Below, piece after piece: positions 34,638 to 43,594 of a DNA stretch of 64,000 nt. Both the position numbers and the translations under genes were made by a program. The notes below the pieces were generated by a model. That model was not told the DNA's origin. It did no database searches and was given only the letters and a program-made list of their open reading frames with translations. This DNA comes from Verrucomicrobiota bacterium (GTDB lineage: Bacteria > Verrucomicrobiota > Verrucomicrobiia > Limisphaerales > Fontisphaeraceae). Location of the stretch: positions 57,719-121,718 of the forward strand of contig JBAXGN010000001.1 in the NCBI GenBank assembly GCA_037139415.1, given 5' to 3'. Positions within the stretch are counted from its first letter, which is position 1; each line of letters begins with the position of its first letter.

Positions 34638-35921
34638 TTATTGCATCAGGGCTTCGATTTCGTCGGCCTCAATGGGAATGCCAGCCATTAAGTCCACCGG
34701 GCCACCCTCGGTGAGGTGGATGGTGTTTTCGGTGCGGATGCCGAAACCTTCTTCCTTGATGTAGATGGCTGGTTCGCAGGTCAACACCCAGCCGGGCTGT
34801 AATTTCTGATGCACATACATCACATCATGCACATCCAACCCGATGGGGTGCGCCACGCCATGCATGAAATATTTACGCACGGCGGGATTGTCCGGGTCCT
34901 GTTTCCGAATATCCGCCAGTTTGAGCAGGCCAAGGTCCACGCATTCCTTTTCAATGAGTTGCTCGGTCTCACGGCGTAAATCCAGGATGGATTTGCCGGG
35001 TTGCATGGCTTGGACGATCTGCCGGAACACGCGCAGAACGGCTTGATACACCTGCTTCTGCCGGCGGGTGAATCGCCCGCTAACGGGAATGGTCCGGGTG
35101 AGATCGGACATATAGTTACCGTACCCGGCGGCGACATCCAGCAACAACAGGTCCCCGCGTTTGCACACCTGATCGTTCTGATTGTAATGGAGCACGCAGT
35201 TATTTCCGCCGCTGGCGATAATCGGCGGATAGGCGAAACCGCCACGGTGCCGGATAAACTCATACGCGAAATCCGCCTCGACTTCCGCCTCGTTGATGCC
35301 CGGCTTGACCCGCTTCAGTACACGCCGAAAACCTTTCCCGGTAATATCACAGGCCTGCTGAATCAACTCGACTTCGAGCGGCAGTTTGAGGATGCGCAAG
35401 TCATGCATCAATTGGGCGAGCCGATGGTAGGTGTGCAATGGATAGCGCGCCTGGCACTGACGGATGAAACGGGCATCCCGGGTTTCCACGCTGATGGCGG
35501 CGCGATAATGTTCATTCGCGTTCAGGAACACGTGGTCTGACTCGCACATCAACTGGTGGAACACCGAATCAAAGTCGGCCAGCCATTTGATGGTTTTTAT
35601 GCCGGTCAGTTTGATGGCCTCGTCTTTGGAAAGTTTGTGCCCTTCCCAAATGGCCGACAGGTCACTCGGTTGCCGCAGAAACAATACCTCCCGCAACTTC
35701 GCATCCGCCGCGTCCGGCGCCAGCACCAAAATGGTTTCTTCCTGCAAAACTCCGGTGAGATGAAACAGATCGGCGTTCTGATGATGGCCCAGCGACCCAT
35801 CCGCATTGGTGGGCATGATATCGTTGGCATTCAGCACGACCAATGCGCGTTTGGGGAGCAGTTGCCGCAATCGCTCGCGATTTTGTACAAAAAGGTCCTG
35901 AGAGATGAGAACTGGTTTCAT
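34638..35921 (-). CDS. pepP: Xaa-Pro aminopeptidase (M24B family)
   Basis: The protein has 427 residues, the usual length for PepP. An N-terminal creatinase-like domain contains NANDIMPTNADGSLGHHQNADLFHLTGV. The pita-bread catalytic domain has the metal ligands in LLLLDVAAGYGNYMSDLTRTIPVSG (two Asp), HGVAHPIGLDVHD (His), TCEPAIYI (Glu) and GIRTENTIHLT (Glu). It removes N-terminal residues preceding proline, using two Mn ions in the cytoplasm. It ends the leftward run galK-galT-kinase-pepP, 27 bp after the kinase gene, and may be read through from it. Confidence 0.92.
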   Translation of the reverse strand: MKPVLISQDLFVQNRERLRQLLPKRALVVLNANDIMPTNADGSLGHHQNADLFHLTGVLQEETILVLAPDAADAKLREVLFLRQPSDLSAIWEGHKLSKDEAIKLTGIKTIKWLADFDSVFHQLMCESDHVFLNANEHYRAAISVETRDARFIRQCQARYPLHTYHRLAQLMHDLRILKLPLEVELIQQACDITGKGFRRVLKRVKPGINEAEVEADFAYEFIRHRGGFAYPPIIASGGNNCVLHYNQNDQVCKRGDLLLLDVAAGYGNYMSDLTRTIPVSGRFTRRQKQVYQAVLRVFRQIVQAMQPGKSILDLRRETEQLIEKECVDLGLLKLADIRKQDPDNPAVRKYFMHGVAHPIGLDVHDVMYVHQKLQPGWVLTCEPAIYIKEEGFGIRTENTIHLTEGGPVDLMAGIPIEADEIEALMQ

Positions 35922-35948
35922 GATGATTTGATCTTAAAGGAACACTCT

Positions 35949-37103
35949 CTACGAAATTAATTGCTTGGGCAGAACAACTTGGAAAAGGGTGCCTTGCTCC
36001 GGCGTGGATTCAAACCCAACCGTGCCCTTGAGATAAGATTCCGTAAGCAATTTGGCGCCATACGTTCCCAAGCCGCGTCCGTTCCCCTTGGTCGAAAACG
36101 ACCGGTTGAACAACTGGAGTTGTACTTTTTGAGGAATGACACCGGGATTATGCACAGTAAATTGCACGCCATCTCCAGCCGGCGCACAGCCGAGCGTGAC
36201 GGTCTCCCCAGGGCGAATGGCTTCCAGGGCATTTTTCACCAAGTTACCCAACACCCGTTTCAGAATGGTGGCATCACTGATAAGGGCCATGCTGGGGCTG
36301 TTATCGGCCACCACCAGGTTCCGCTCCTTGGCAACCTCATGATTGCGAAATAAATCCACGACGCTCAGGAGCAGCATCTTGCTGTTCAGCGGGGTGGCAG
36401 CAACCACCAGCTCGTTGCTCTCCGCCATGGTCAGGTCTATCTGCGCCTGGATTTGGTCCAGCAGGTCGTGGCAGGCATGTTCGGCAACTTTCAACTCTGG
36501 CTTCAGGTTGTCTGGCACCTGAAATTTCAACAGGCCAAGCAACCCCTCCAATGCTCCAGCCGTATTGACGACGTCATGGAAGAAGATGCGTTCCAAGACA
36601 CGCCGGCGTTTTTGATGACTGATGTCGCTGACGCTGAACAACGAAAAGGTTTGCCCTTCATGGGTAAACGGGCTGGCGTACACCAGGATGTCAAGCGCCT
36701 CGGTTTTACATTGAATTGTGCGGGTGAGCCGGCACTCCTGAAGGTCACTGTGCCCCGCCAGACTGGCGAGAATGGCTTTTACCGCGCCGCACTCGGAGCA
36801 AAAACGTGAAGTACCGCAGCCACCGGTATGTTCGCAGGCGTGAATACACCCCAGCGCCTCGCCGGGCCGCAACCCCAATAATTGATCACACGATCTATCC
36901 GGCGTCAGTTGCCGGACATTCTGACTGGCAAAAATAATCTGGCGTTGCGGATTAAGGACGAAAATATAGTTGAGTACCGAATTGAGCAGCTTGGGGGTAA
37001 GCGGCTGGGTGTCAAACGCCCTGGCCTGCTGGTGGACGATATTCACTGGCACCCGCTCCGCCGACGCGAAGTCAGTCAATGGTACTGTGGTCGCTGCTGC
37101 CAT
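35949..37103 (-). CDS. Soluble sensor histidine kinase with Cys-rich PAS-like domain
   Basis: The protein has 384 residues and no membrane span. A PAS-like sensor (residues about 35-165) carries five Cys in GCIHACEHTGGCGTSRFCSEC (C86, C90, C96, C102, C105), which could bind a metal or sense redox state. H176 in ERIFFHDVVNTAGAL is the phospho-acceptor. The HATPase_c domain has NLVKNALEA and GRGLGTYGAKLL. The H-box variant (FFHDVVN) belongs to a HisKA subtype used by some one-piece kinases without a known response regulator nearby. Input signal and partner are unknown. It lies downstream of galT, 92 bp away. Confidence 0.88.
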   Translation of the reverse strand: MAAATTVPLTDFASAERVPVNIVHQQARAFDTQPLTPKLLNSVLNYIFVLNPQRQIIFASQNVRQLTPDRSCDQLLGLRPGEALGCIHACEHTGGCGTSRFCSECGAVKAILASLAGHSDLQECRLTRTIQCKTEALDILVYASPFTHEGQTFSLFSVSDISHQKRRRVLERIFFHDVVNTAGALEGLLGLLKFQVPDNLKPELKVAEHACHDLLDQIQAQIDLTMAESNELVVAATPLNSKMLLLSVVDLFRNHEVAKERNLVVADNSPSMALISDATILKRVLGNLVKNALEAIRPGETVTLGCAPAGDGVQFTVHNPGVIPQKVQLQLFNRSFSTKGNGRGLGTYGAKLLTESYLKGTVGFESTPEQGTLFQVVLPKQLIS

Positions 37104-37195
37104 ACAGAAGAAGACATATCAGAAATTCCAAGCGCTTTCAACATCTATCACCGCAGAAATCGTAGCTGGCTGGAAAAATGCCGCATAAGACCTGA

Positions 37196-38236
37196 TTACT
37201 TCTGCCGATAATGGATGGTGGGCGTCTCGCGCAGCCTTTGGGCGGCTTGCTCGGGAGTTAAATCGCGTTGCGGTTCCGCCAGCATTTCGTAGCCCACCAT
37301 GAATTTGCGGACCGTGGCCGAGCGCAACAGCGGCGGATAAAAGTGCGCGTGCAATTGCCAGTGGCGAAAGTCACCATCCTCGGTCGGTGCGCCATGCCAG
37401 CCCATGGAATACGGGAAGCTGGTTTCAAACAGATTATCGTAGCGGGTCAGACCGCGCTTGAGAATATCAGCCAGGGAAGCCCGTTCGATGGCAGTCAAAT
37501 CCGTCAACCGGAGTACGTGTCGTCGCGGAACCAACAGTAGTTCAAACGGCCAGGTAGCCCAATACGGCACCACCAGCGCCCAATCCGCGTTGAGTTCAAT
37601 CAGCCGGGTCTTGTTTTGGATCTCCTGTTTCACATAATCCAGCAGCAGCGGGCGGTGATTCTGCAATAAATACTGTTTTTGTGAAATTTCCTCCTGCATG
37701 ACGAAGCGCGGCAAAAAGTTCCCGGCCCAAATCTGACCGTGCGGATGCGGGTTGGAGCAGCCCATCACGGCACCCTTGTTCTCGAAAATCTGCACCCACC
37801 GATAGCGCGCGCCGAGTTCGGATAATTGCTGCGCCCAAGTATTGATGACGTTAATGATTTGTTCCACTGGCATTTCAGGCAGGGTGAAATCATGACGCGG
37901 TGAAAAGCAGATCACGCGACAGGTGCCCTGAACCGGTTCGGCCCGAAACAGTTCGTCAGGCGCATTGCCTGTCATTGGCGTATCAGCCAGGAGCGCCGCA
38001 AAATCGTTAGCAAAGACATACACACCGTCGTACTTGGGATTCACCAACTCCCCTGCCCTTTGGTTACCCGGGCACAGATGGCACTGGGGATCATGCTGAG
38101 GCCGGCTTTCATTGCCGGTGCTTTCACGTTGCCCCTGCCAGGGACGCTGCGTGCGATGCGGGGAAACCAGAATCCAATCACCAGCGAGCGGATTATAGCG
38201 GCGGTGCGGGTGCAATTCAGGGTTAAAGTTATTCAT
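37196..38236 (-). CDS. galT: Galactose-1-phosphate uridylyltransferase
   Basis: The protein has 346 residues, the normal length. The active-site signature is CSNPHPHGQIWA, where H166 is the nucleophile that carries UMP. The structural zinc site is CHLCPGN (C52, C55) with later His. The N-terminus reads HPHRRYNPLAGDWILVSPHR, as in all GalT. It exchanges UMP between UDP-glucose and galactose 1-phosphate in the Leloir pathway. It lies 76 bp after galK on the same strand, making a galKT pair; galE is not in the window. Confidence 0.95.
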   Translation of the reverse strand: MNNFNPELHPHRRYNPLAGDWILVSPHRTQRPWQGQRESTGNESRPQHDPQCHLCPGNQRAGELVNPKYDGVYVFANDFAALLADTPMTGNAPDELFRAEPVQGTCRVICFSPRHDFTLPEMPVEQIINVINTWAQQLSELGARYRWVQIFENKGAVMGCSNPHPHGQIWAGNFLPRFVMQEEISQKQYLLQNHRPLLLDYVKQEIQNKTRLIELNADWALVVPYWATWPFELLLVPRRHVLRLTDLTAIERASLADILKRGLTRYDNLFETSFPYSMGWHGAPTEDGDFRHWQLHAHFYPPLLRSATVRKFMVGYEMLAEPQRDLTPEQAAQRLRETPTIHYRQK

Positions 38237-38312
38237 GGCAATATGCGGTTGAATTCTCCCTGCCGGATTCAGACCGACAGCAGACTTGCATTCACTCAGT
38301 AAAGCTGGGCCG

Positions 38313-39497
38313 CTAGCCCTTGATCAACTTGGCACCATGCGCGGGCCGCGACACAAACAAGGTGGGCTTGATCTGGGTACGTTGCTGGTATTGTTCGGTG
38401 ATAATCTGTGAGATGTTGCCAATGGCGGTATTCTTGACCAACGCCACGGCGCAACCACCAAACCCGCCGCCGGTCATGCGACAGCCAATAACGCCGCCTT
38501 GGAAGCCAATGCTTTGGGCGATTTCCACGATGACATCCAGTTCCGCGCAACTGACTTCATAATCATCCTTGAGCGAATAATGGCTGGCGTACATGAGCCG
38601 CCCGGCTTCTGGCCAATTGCCAGAACTGATGGCTTTGGCGGCGGTGGTGGTGCGTTCAATCTCGCCAATAATGTGACGGGCGCGGCGGAATACCACCGGA
38701 TCCATTTTGGCCTTGGCCGCTTCGAGCATGGGCATTGTGGCATCGCGCAAGGCGGGCACTCCCAGAATGCTGGCGGCGGTTTCGCACTGTTTGCGCCGGG
38801 TCGGGTATTCGCTGCCGGTTAGTTCGTGCTTCACGTTGGTATTGATGATGAGCACAGAAACCTCCGGATCACTCATGGGCACCAGCTCGGTTTTCCGCGA
38901 GCGGCAGTCAAGCAGCAACACATGGTTGGCCTTGCCCATGACAGAGATGAATTGATCCATGATGCCGCATGGCATGCCGGCAAATTCATGCTCGGCCTTC
39001 TGGCACAGCAACGCCTTGTCCACCGGATCCAGCGTTTTACCCGTGACCGCCTCGAACAAGGTCGCACTCGACACCTCGAAGGCGGCGCTGCTGGAGAGAC
39101 CACCCCCCAACGGCACGGAGGTGTCAATCATCACATCCAGGCTGCCCAAATCCGCACCGAGGCGTTGGAAACCGGCGATGACTCCCTTGACGTAGTTGGC
39201 CCATTTCGGTTGGCCCGGTTTCAAGGGTTCGTCGAGGTTGACCACGGCATCCCCTTCGAGGTTGGCGTCGGTCAGGAGGATGCGCGGAGAGTCCACGGTG
39301 CCAACAGGACGATCCGCCGCCAGCACGGTGTACCGCTCAATCGCCATGGGGAACACAAAGCCGTCATTGTAGTCCGTATGTTCACCGATGATGTTGACGC
39401 GTCCCGGCGCGGCGGCAATCCAACGAGGTTGACGTCCAAAACGCTTGGCGAATTTATCCGCCGTCTGCCTGGCAAAAGTATCAAGGTTCATGTTCAT
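38313..39497 (-). CDS. galK: Galactokinase
   Basis: The protein has 394 residues (ATG 39497, with a second ATG two codons later). GHMP kinase motifs: the galactokinase signature PGRVNIIGEHTDYN near residue 31, the ATP loop PLGGGLSSSAAFEV, and motif 3 GCRMTGGGFGGCAVALV near the C-terminus. It phosphorylates galactose at C1 with ATP, feeding GalT. The gene is first in the galK-galT pair. Galactose is plausibly delivered by the polysaccharide-degrading enzymes encoded nearby. Confidence 0.95.
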   Translation of the reverse strand: MNMNLDTFARQTADKFAKRFGRQPRWIAAAPGRVNIIGEHTDYNDGFVFPMAIERYTVLAADRPVGTVDSPRILLTDANLEGDAVVNLDEPLKPGQPKWANYVKGVIAGFQRLGADLGSLDVMIDTSVPLGGGLSSSAAFEVSSATLFEAVTGKTLDPVDKALLCQKAEHEFAGMPCGIMDQFISVMGKANHVLLLDCRSRKTELVPMSDPEVSVLIINTNVKHELTGSEYPTRRKQCETAASILGVPALRDATMPMLEAAKAKMDPVVFRRARHIIGEIERTTTAAKAISSGNWPEAGRLMYASHYSLKDDYEVSCAELDVIVEIAQSIGFQGGVIGCRMTGGGFGGCAVALVKNTAIGNISQIITEQYQQRTQIKPTLFVSRPAHGAKLIKG

Positions 39498-39566
39498 TTC
39501 TATTGTGTGGCTGATAAATAAGGTTAATTGGTGTTTGGTTCAACAAGAATCCGGCTTGAGGACGGC

Positions 39567-39646
39567 TTATTCCACCTTCCATTCCAGGATGCCACCGGAA
39601 AATTTGGGCGGCAGTTTGACCGTCAACCACCCCAAGGGGAGCCGTA
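39567..39646 (-). pseudogene. Possible 3' remnant of a lost gene downstream of araD
   Basis: Past the araD stop, another reading frame encodes VRLPLGWLTVKLPPKFSG and then GILEWKVE before a TAA at 39567-39569. The composition resembles the C-terminal beta-domain of secreted glycosidases such as alpha-L-rhamnosidases, but it is only some 26 codons long and could be chance. Without a homology search it stays a weak call. Confidence 0.25.
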
Positions 39647-40348
39647 CTACTTTTGCCCGTAATAAGCCGTCGGGCCGTGCTTGCGCAGAAAGTGCTTATC
39701 CAAGAGCACCTGCGATATGGGTTGCGCTTGCGCGTTGACCCGGTACGTGGCCAGGGCGATCTCCGCCACCTTCTCCAGGATCATCGCGTTCTCCAGCGCC
39801 TTCTCCGTCGTGAATCCCCAGGTAAACGGACCATGACTGGCCACCAGCACCCCCGGGATCTGATCCGGATTCAACTTGCGCGAACGGAACGTCTCTTCGA
39901 TCACCTTGCCGGTGTTCAACTCGTAATCCCCGTCAATCTCCTCCTGCGTCATCTGGCGCGTCAGCGGCACGGAACCATAAAACGTATCCGCATGCGTGGT
40001 CCCCAGGCAGGGGATTTCCCGACCGGCCTGCGCGATGGCCGTGGCATTCACCGAATGCGCATGCACCACTCCCCCGAGCGATTTAAAAGTACGGTACAGA
40101 TGCAGGTGCGTGGGCGTATCCGAAGAAGGGCGATACTTGCCCTCCAGAACCTCCCCGGTACTGAGCGACAACACGACAATATCCTCCGGCTTGAGCTTAT
40201 TGTAAGCCACGCCGCTGGGCTTGATGGCCATGATGCCCGCCTTGCGGTCCACGCCGCTGGCGTTGCCCCAGCTCAAAATCACCAAGCCGGCCTCAATGAT
40301 GCCCACATTGGCCCGCCACACCCGTTCTTTTAATTGTTCAAACGCCAT
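39647..40348 (-). CDS. araD: L-ribulose-5-phosphate 4-epimerase (AraD family)
   Basis: The protein is 233 residues from ATG 40348 (MAFEQLKERVWRANVGI), the usual AraD length; an upstream in-frame start adds 20 residues of no family match. Class II aldolase/epimerase features: SWGNASGVDR, MAIKPSGVAY, the zinc His pair in VVHAHSVNATAIAQAG, DTPTHLHLYR, and the C-terminal LRKHGPTAYYGQK typical of AraD. It interconverts L-ribulose 5-phosphate and D-xylulose 5-phosphate. araA and araB are not in the window. It ends with TAG, which shows that TAG is a normal stop here. Confidence 0.93.
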   Translation of the reverse strand: MAFEQLKERVWRANVGIIEAGLVILSWGNASGVDRKAGIMAIKPSGVAYNKLKPEDIVVLSLSTGEVLEGKYRPSSDTPTHLHLYRTFKSLGGVVHAHSVNATAIAQAGREIPCLGTTHADTFYGSVPLTRQMTQEEIDGDYELNTGKVIEETFRSRKLNPDQIPGVLVASHGPFTWGFTTEKALENAMILEKVAEIALATYRVNAQAQPISQVLLDKHFLRKHGPTAYYGQK

Positions 40349-40482
40349 GTTTAGTCCTTCGTTCGGTACCGTGCTTATAAAGACCTTGCACGACAAAGAA
40401 TCAACCAAATTTTTCCCAGTTTCTCATTTTATTGTCTTGCCCTCATTTTGCCAGCCGCCAAGCGGTGGGGAAATGGGAAAAA

Positions 40483-42138
40483 TCAACGTGGCAAAGCGGG
40501 TTGCGCTGTGAATAACTGCACCTCACCCACCTGCGGCGAATAAATGGCGGCATCACTGCTCAGTTCAATCTTCAGGTAGGCCGCCGGAACGGCCAACTCT
40601 TTCACTGGCATCAACACCACGCGCGACCAACCGGATTTGATGGCGACGGTTTCCTTTGCGATGTCCACTTCGTGCCACTGCTGTTTGTCCGCCGAAGTGA
40701 AAATACGAACCTTTGGTCCGGCCTTGCCTGCAAAGGTTCCGGTGACATAGGTGGTGATCTTGAACCGCGAGATGGCGTTACCGCGATAAACGACGTGCTG
40801 CGGCATATTGGTTCCACTGCGGCGCAAACGTTGCATGCGTCCCTCGAAATAATCGGGATTACTGGAATCGAAAATCAAGTTATCGGTGTGGCTGAAAACG
40901 TTTGAGAAATCACGCAGCGCGTCCACAAACGGCGAGCCTTGCACCAACGGAACACTGGCGGGCGGCACAGTCTCGGCCGGCAGCCACGCCAAGCCGGCAC
41001 GCCCAAACTCTTCCCGGTTCGGCGCGCGTCCATGCTTGGCGGTGAAGTCGGCGACATAAGCCCGGGCTTGCTCCAAGAACTTCTGGTGCGTGAAATACAC
41101 CGGCTGCTTGATGCCCTGATCGTCAATCAGCCAGAAGCCGCGCTGCCGGCCTTCGGGAGTGACTTCATTGTTATACATCTCCCAGTAAAGGATGAAGGGA
41201 CAACCCCAGCTTAAGCCGGCGCGCATGACATGCCGCGCCAGCGTGGCCTGCGCCTGCGCCGTGTTACCCAGCAACAGCATTCCATATTCGCCGATGAAGA
41301 CACGCTTGCCGGGAATTGCCGGTTTGGGCGTCAGCCGCGCCTGAAGATAATCCAGCGACTCGGCGTAGCTCTTTTCGATATCGCCATGCTGCGCGTCGTA
41401 ACTGGAATAGGAAACGAAGTCCGGGTTGGTTTGCGGCAGCACTTTGTTGGCGACGCGCACCTTTCCCTCCATCGCGTCGCGCACACGGTTCACCTCAATA
41501 TAATAATAGACGTACACATTGGCGTGCGGTGTTTCGCGCCGGGCGTCGTCCACGGCTTTCTGCCGGGTATTGGCCCAGTTGATCATGTCCTGAACCTCTT
41601 CGGTGGATGGCACGTACTTCGGGTTGGTGTGGGTCAACAGCCAGTCACCTTCCCAATTACCCAGATAAAACGACTTTCCCGTGCCGTTGTAGGTTTTCAG
41701 CAGATACTTCGCCAGTTCGTAGGTTTCTTCACGTTCGGCACCCAACCGTTTCGCCGCAAACGCCCCACCGCCCGGCGCGCTCAGAGGCGACACCCACATC
41801 ACATAATGGGCAAACGGCAGCTCAAACACCGCCCGAACCGCCGGGTCGCGCTCGGCGGTTTCAGCCAGGGTGCGCGGTTTTGGCGTAACGCCGCCCTGGG
41901 GTGTCAGTGAAAATTTAAGCGTGCTCGACCCCATTGCCAAGATAGCGCGGGCGGTTTCGACAAGCTTCGGTTCTTTGGTAAACTGATAGGAAGCGCCGAT
42001 GGTTTGCGTGCCGATGACGTAATTATACGTATCCAACGACGCGCCCCCAACGGCCGCAGCCCCTGCACCTTGGGCAAGCACCAGCAGGACTACCCCGATG
42101 GCAAGTCTCGGCAGTTTTAACAGGTCAACGATTGTCAT
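40483..42138 (-). CDS. Secreted TIM-barrel-like glycosidase candidate with C-terminal sandwich domain
   Basis: The protein has 551 residues. A signal peptide (LPRLAIGVVLLVLAQGAGAAA) leads into a barrel-like domain, residues about 35-350: STLKFSLTPQ, SFYLGNWEGDWLL, PDFVSYSSYDAQ, GKRVFIGEYGMLLLG and CPFILYWEMYNNE. Conserved acidic residues in NWEGDW and IGEYG could be catalytic. The last 160 residues look like a discoidin/galactose-binding sandwich (FKITTYVTGTF, VRIFTSADKQQWHEVDIA, AYLKIELSSDAAI). I cannot place it in a named GH family. It is monocistronic or follows the OB-fold gene across 88 bp on the same strand. Confidence 0.75.
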   Translation of the reverse strand: MTIVDLLKLPRLAIGVVLLVLAQGAGAAAVGGASLDTYNYVIGTQTIGASYQFTKEPKLVETARAILAMGSSTLKFSLTPQGGVTPKPRTLAETAERDPAVRAVFELPFAHYVMWVSPLSAPGGGAFAAKRLGAEREETYELAKYLLKTYNGTGKSFYLGNWEGDWLLTHTNPKYVPSTEEVQDMINWANTRQKAVDDARRETPHANVYVYYYIEVNRVRDAMEGKVRVANKVLPQTNPDFVSYSSYDAQHGDIEKSYAESLDYLQARLTPKPAIPGKRVFIGEYGMLLLGNTAQAQATLARHVMRAGLSWGCPFILYWEMYNNEVTPEGRQRGFWLIDDQGIKQPVYFTHQKFLEQARAYVADFTAKHGRAPNREEFGRAGLAWLPAETVPPASVPLVQGSPFVDALRDFSNVFSHTDNLIFDSSNPDYFEGRMQRLRRSGTNMPQHVVYRGNAISRFKITTYVTGTFAGKAGPKVRIFTSADKQQWHEVDIAKETVAIKSGWSRVVLMPVKELAVPAAYLKIELSSDAAIYSPQVGEVQLFTAQPALPR

Positions 42139-42226
42139 ACGCCAATAATGCCAATGCTCGGATAGGATGGCTACACGATTGGTTTAGGACGATGAATTCG
42201 GACCAGTGGATGACTAAAATCGGGGT

Positions 42227-42592
42227 TCAAGGCACGCGCAATTGGCCCTTGGAATTCAGGATCATTTCGGGGCGGCCTTTGAACTCGGTCACTTTACCGC
42301 TGACTTCGACGGTCTGGTTCGAGAGGGCCTCCAGGTTGGTGAAAATATTGAAGTTTTTGGCAAACACTACCGCCGTGAAGACTTGTTTGGGGTACTTTTC
42401 CTCAAAGTTGAGCCGGATGATTTTATCGTTCTTATGCACCTCGGCAACCCGGCCCACCACAACGGCATTAGTGCCAATTACACTGCGGGCGTCTTTGGCT
42501 GGAGTGGGTTTCACCAATTCCCCGGTTTGGGCGAAGCAAAGCAGCGCGGCCCCGAGACCAAGCGCCATCAGAATGGGTTGATTTTTTTTCAT
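42227..42592 (-). CDS. Small exported OB-fold-like protein
   Basis: The protein has 121 residues with a signal peptide (MKKNQPILMALGLGAALLCFA). The mature part resembles an OB-fold of the tRNA-anti/DNA-binding-like type: VVVGRVAEVHKNDKIIRLNFEEKYPK, FTAVVFAKNF, and TVEVSGKVTEFKGRPEMILNSKGQLRV. Related exported OB proteins occur in many Gram-negative bacteria with unknown function; nucleic-acid or sugar binding cannot be decided. It lies 3 bp after pdxA, so it belongs to that operon. Confidence 0.8.
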   Translation of the reverse strand: MKKNQPILMALGLGAALLCFAQTGELVKPTPAKDARSVIGTNAVVVGRVAEVHKNDKIIRLNFEEKYPKQVFTAVVFAKNFNIFTNLEALSNQTVEVSGKVTEFKGRPEMILNSKGQLRVP

Positions 42593-42595
42593 AGA

Positions 42596-43582
42596 TCAGT
42601 GTTTTTGGTTGGCAAGTTGTTTGGCCAGACGCAGCGCGGCCACCATGCTGTAGGCATTCGCAACGCCCCGCCCGGCGATGTTATACGCAGTGCCATGATC
42701 GGGCGACGTGCGGATGAATGGCAGCCCCAGCGTCCAGTTGATCCCGCCCTCGAAGGCCACCATTTTCAAGGGGGCCAATCCCTGGTCGTGATACATGGCC
42801 ACCACGGCGTCATAATCCCCGCGATAGACGTAATAAAAAAGCGTATCCGCCGCAAACGGCCCCTCGGCGTCCACCCCGCGCGCCCGCACAGCGTCCACGG
42901 CGGGCCGGATGGTGGTGATTTCCTCGGTTCCAAATTCCCCGCCTTCCCCGGCGTGAGGATTCAGGCCGCAAACACCCACCTTGGCACGCGGCAGACCGAG
43001 ATCGCGGCAAGCCTGCGCGGCCAGTTCAATGGCCAGTTCCACCTTGGTCCGGGTGATCGCCGCCGCGAGTTTTTGCATGGCAATATGGGTGGTTACCAGC
43101 GCCACGCGCAGCCAGCGACCGCGGTCATCCGCCCCCAAAAGCATCATCGCCGTGCGGTCCGTGCCGGAAAATTGGGTCAACAATTCGGTCTGCCCGACGA
43201 ACGGGATGCCCGCACGATTGATGGCTTCCTTGTTCACCGGTGCCGTGACCATTGCGGCAATCTCCCCGCGCCGACAGCGTTGGGCAGCGTCGTTCAGCCA
43301 GGCGACCGCCGCACGAGCGGCTTCGGAATCGCCGGCTTTTAAATCCAGAGGCAAAGCAGCGGAAAGCGGATTGTGAACAAAAAAACGCCCGGTGGTTTGC
43401 GTATCCGGAAGACCTTCCTGAAGCGGAAGATTAAGCCCCAACTGAAGGTTCAGCCGCTGCAACCCTGGAAAATCTCCCAACAATAAATAGCGCGTTGAAT
43501 CCGCATTGACTTCGGCCGCGAGCGCTTTGAGTGCGACCTCCGGGCCAATCCCGGTGACATCCCCCAAGGTGATTCCAATCAT
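42596..43582 (-). CDS. pdxA: 4-hydroxythreonine-4-phosphate dehydrogenase
   Basis: The protein is 328 residues from ATG 43582 (upstream GTG codons at 43591 and 43588 are less likely). PdxA marks: MIGITLGDVTGIGPEVALKAL at the N-terminus, TAPVNKEAINRAGIPFVGQTELL, metal-site His in VTTHIAMQKL, VCGLNPHAGEGGEFGTEE and AMYHDQGLAPLKM, and the C-terminal RTSPDHGTAYNIAGRG. It oxidises 4-phosphohydroxy-L-threonine with NAD in pyridoxal phosphate synthesis. It follows the SurA-like gene by 12 bp, the same neighbour order as surA-pdxA in Escherichia coli. Confidence 0.95.
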   Translation of the reverse strand: MIGITLGDVTGIGPEVALKALAAEVNADSTRYLLLGDFPGLQRLNLQLGLNLPLQEGLPDTQTTGRFFVHNPLSAALPLDLKAGDSEAARAAVAWLNDAAQRCRRGEIAAMVTAPVNKEAINRAGIPFVGQTELLTQFSGTDRTAMMLLGADDRGRWLRVALVTTHIAMQKLAAAITRTKVELAIELAAQACRDLGLPRAKVGVCGLNPHAGEGGEFGTEEITTIRPAVDAVRARGVDAEGPFAADTLFYYVYRGDYDAVVAMYHDQGLAPLKMVAFEGGINWTLGLPFIRTSPDHGTAYNIAGRGVANAYSMVAALRLAKQLANQKH

Positions 43583-43594
43583 ACGCACCACTGG

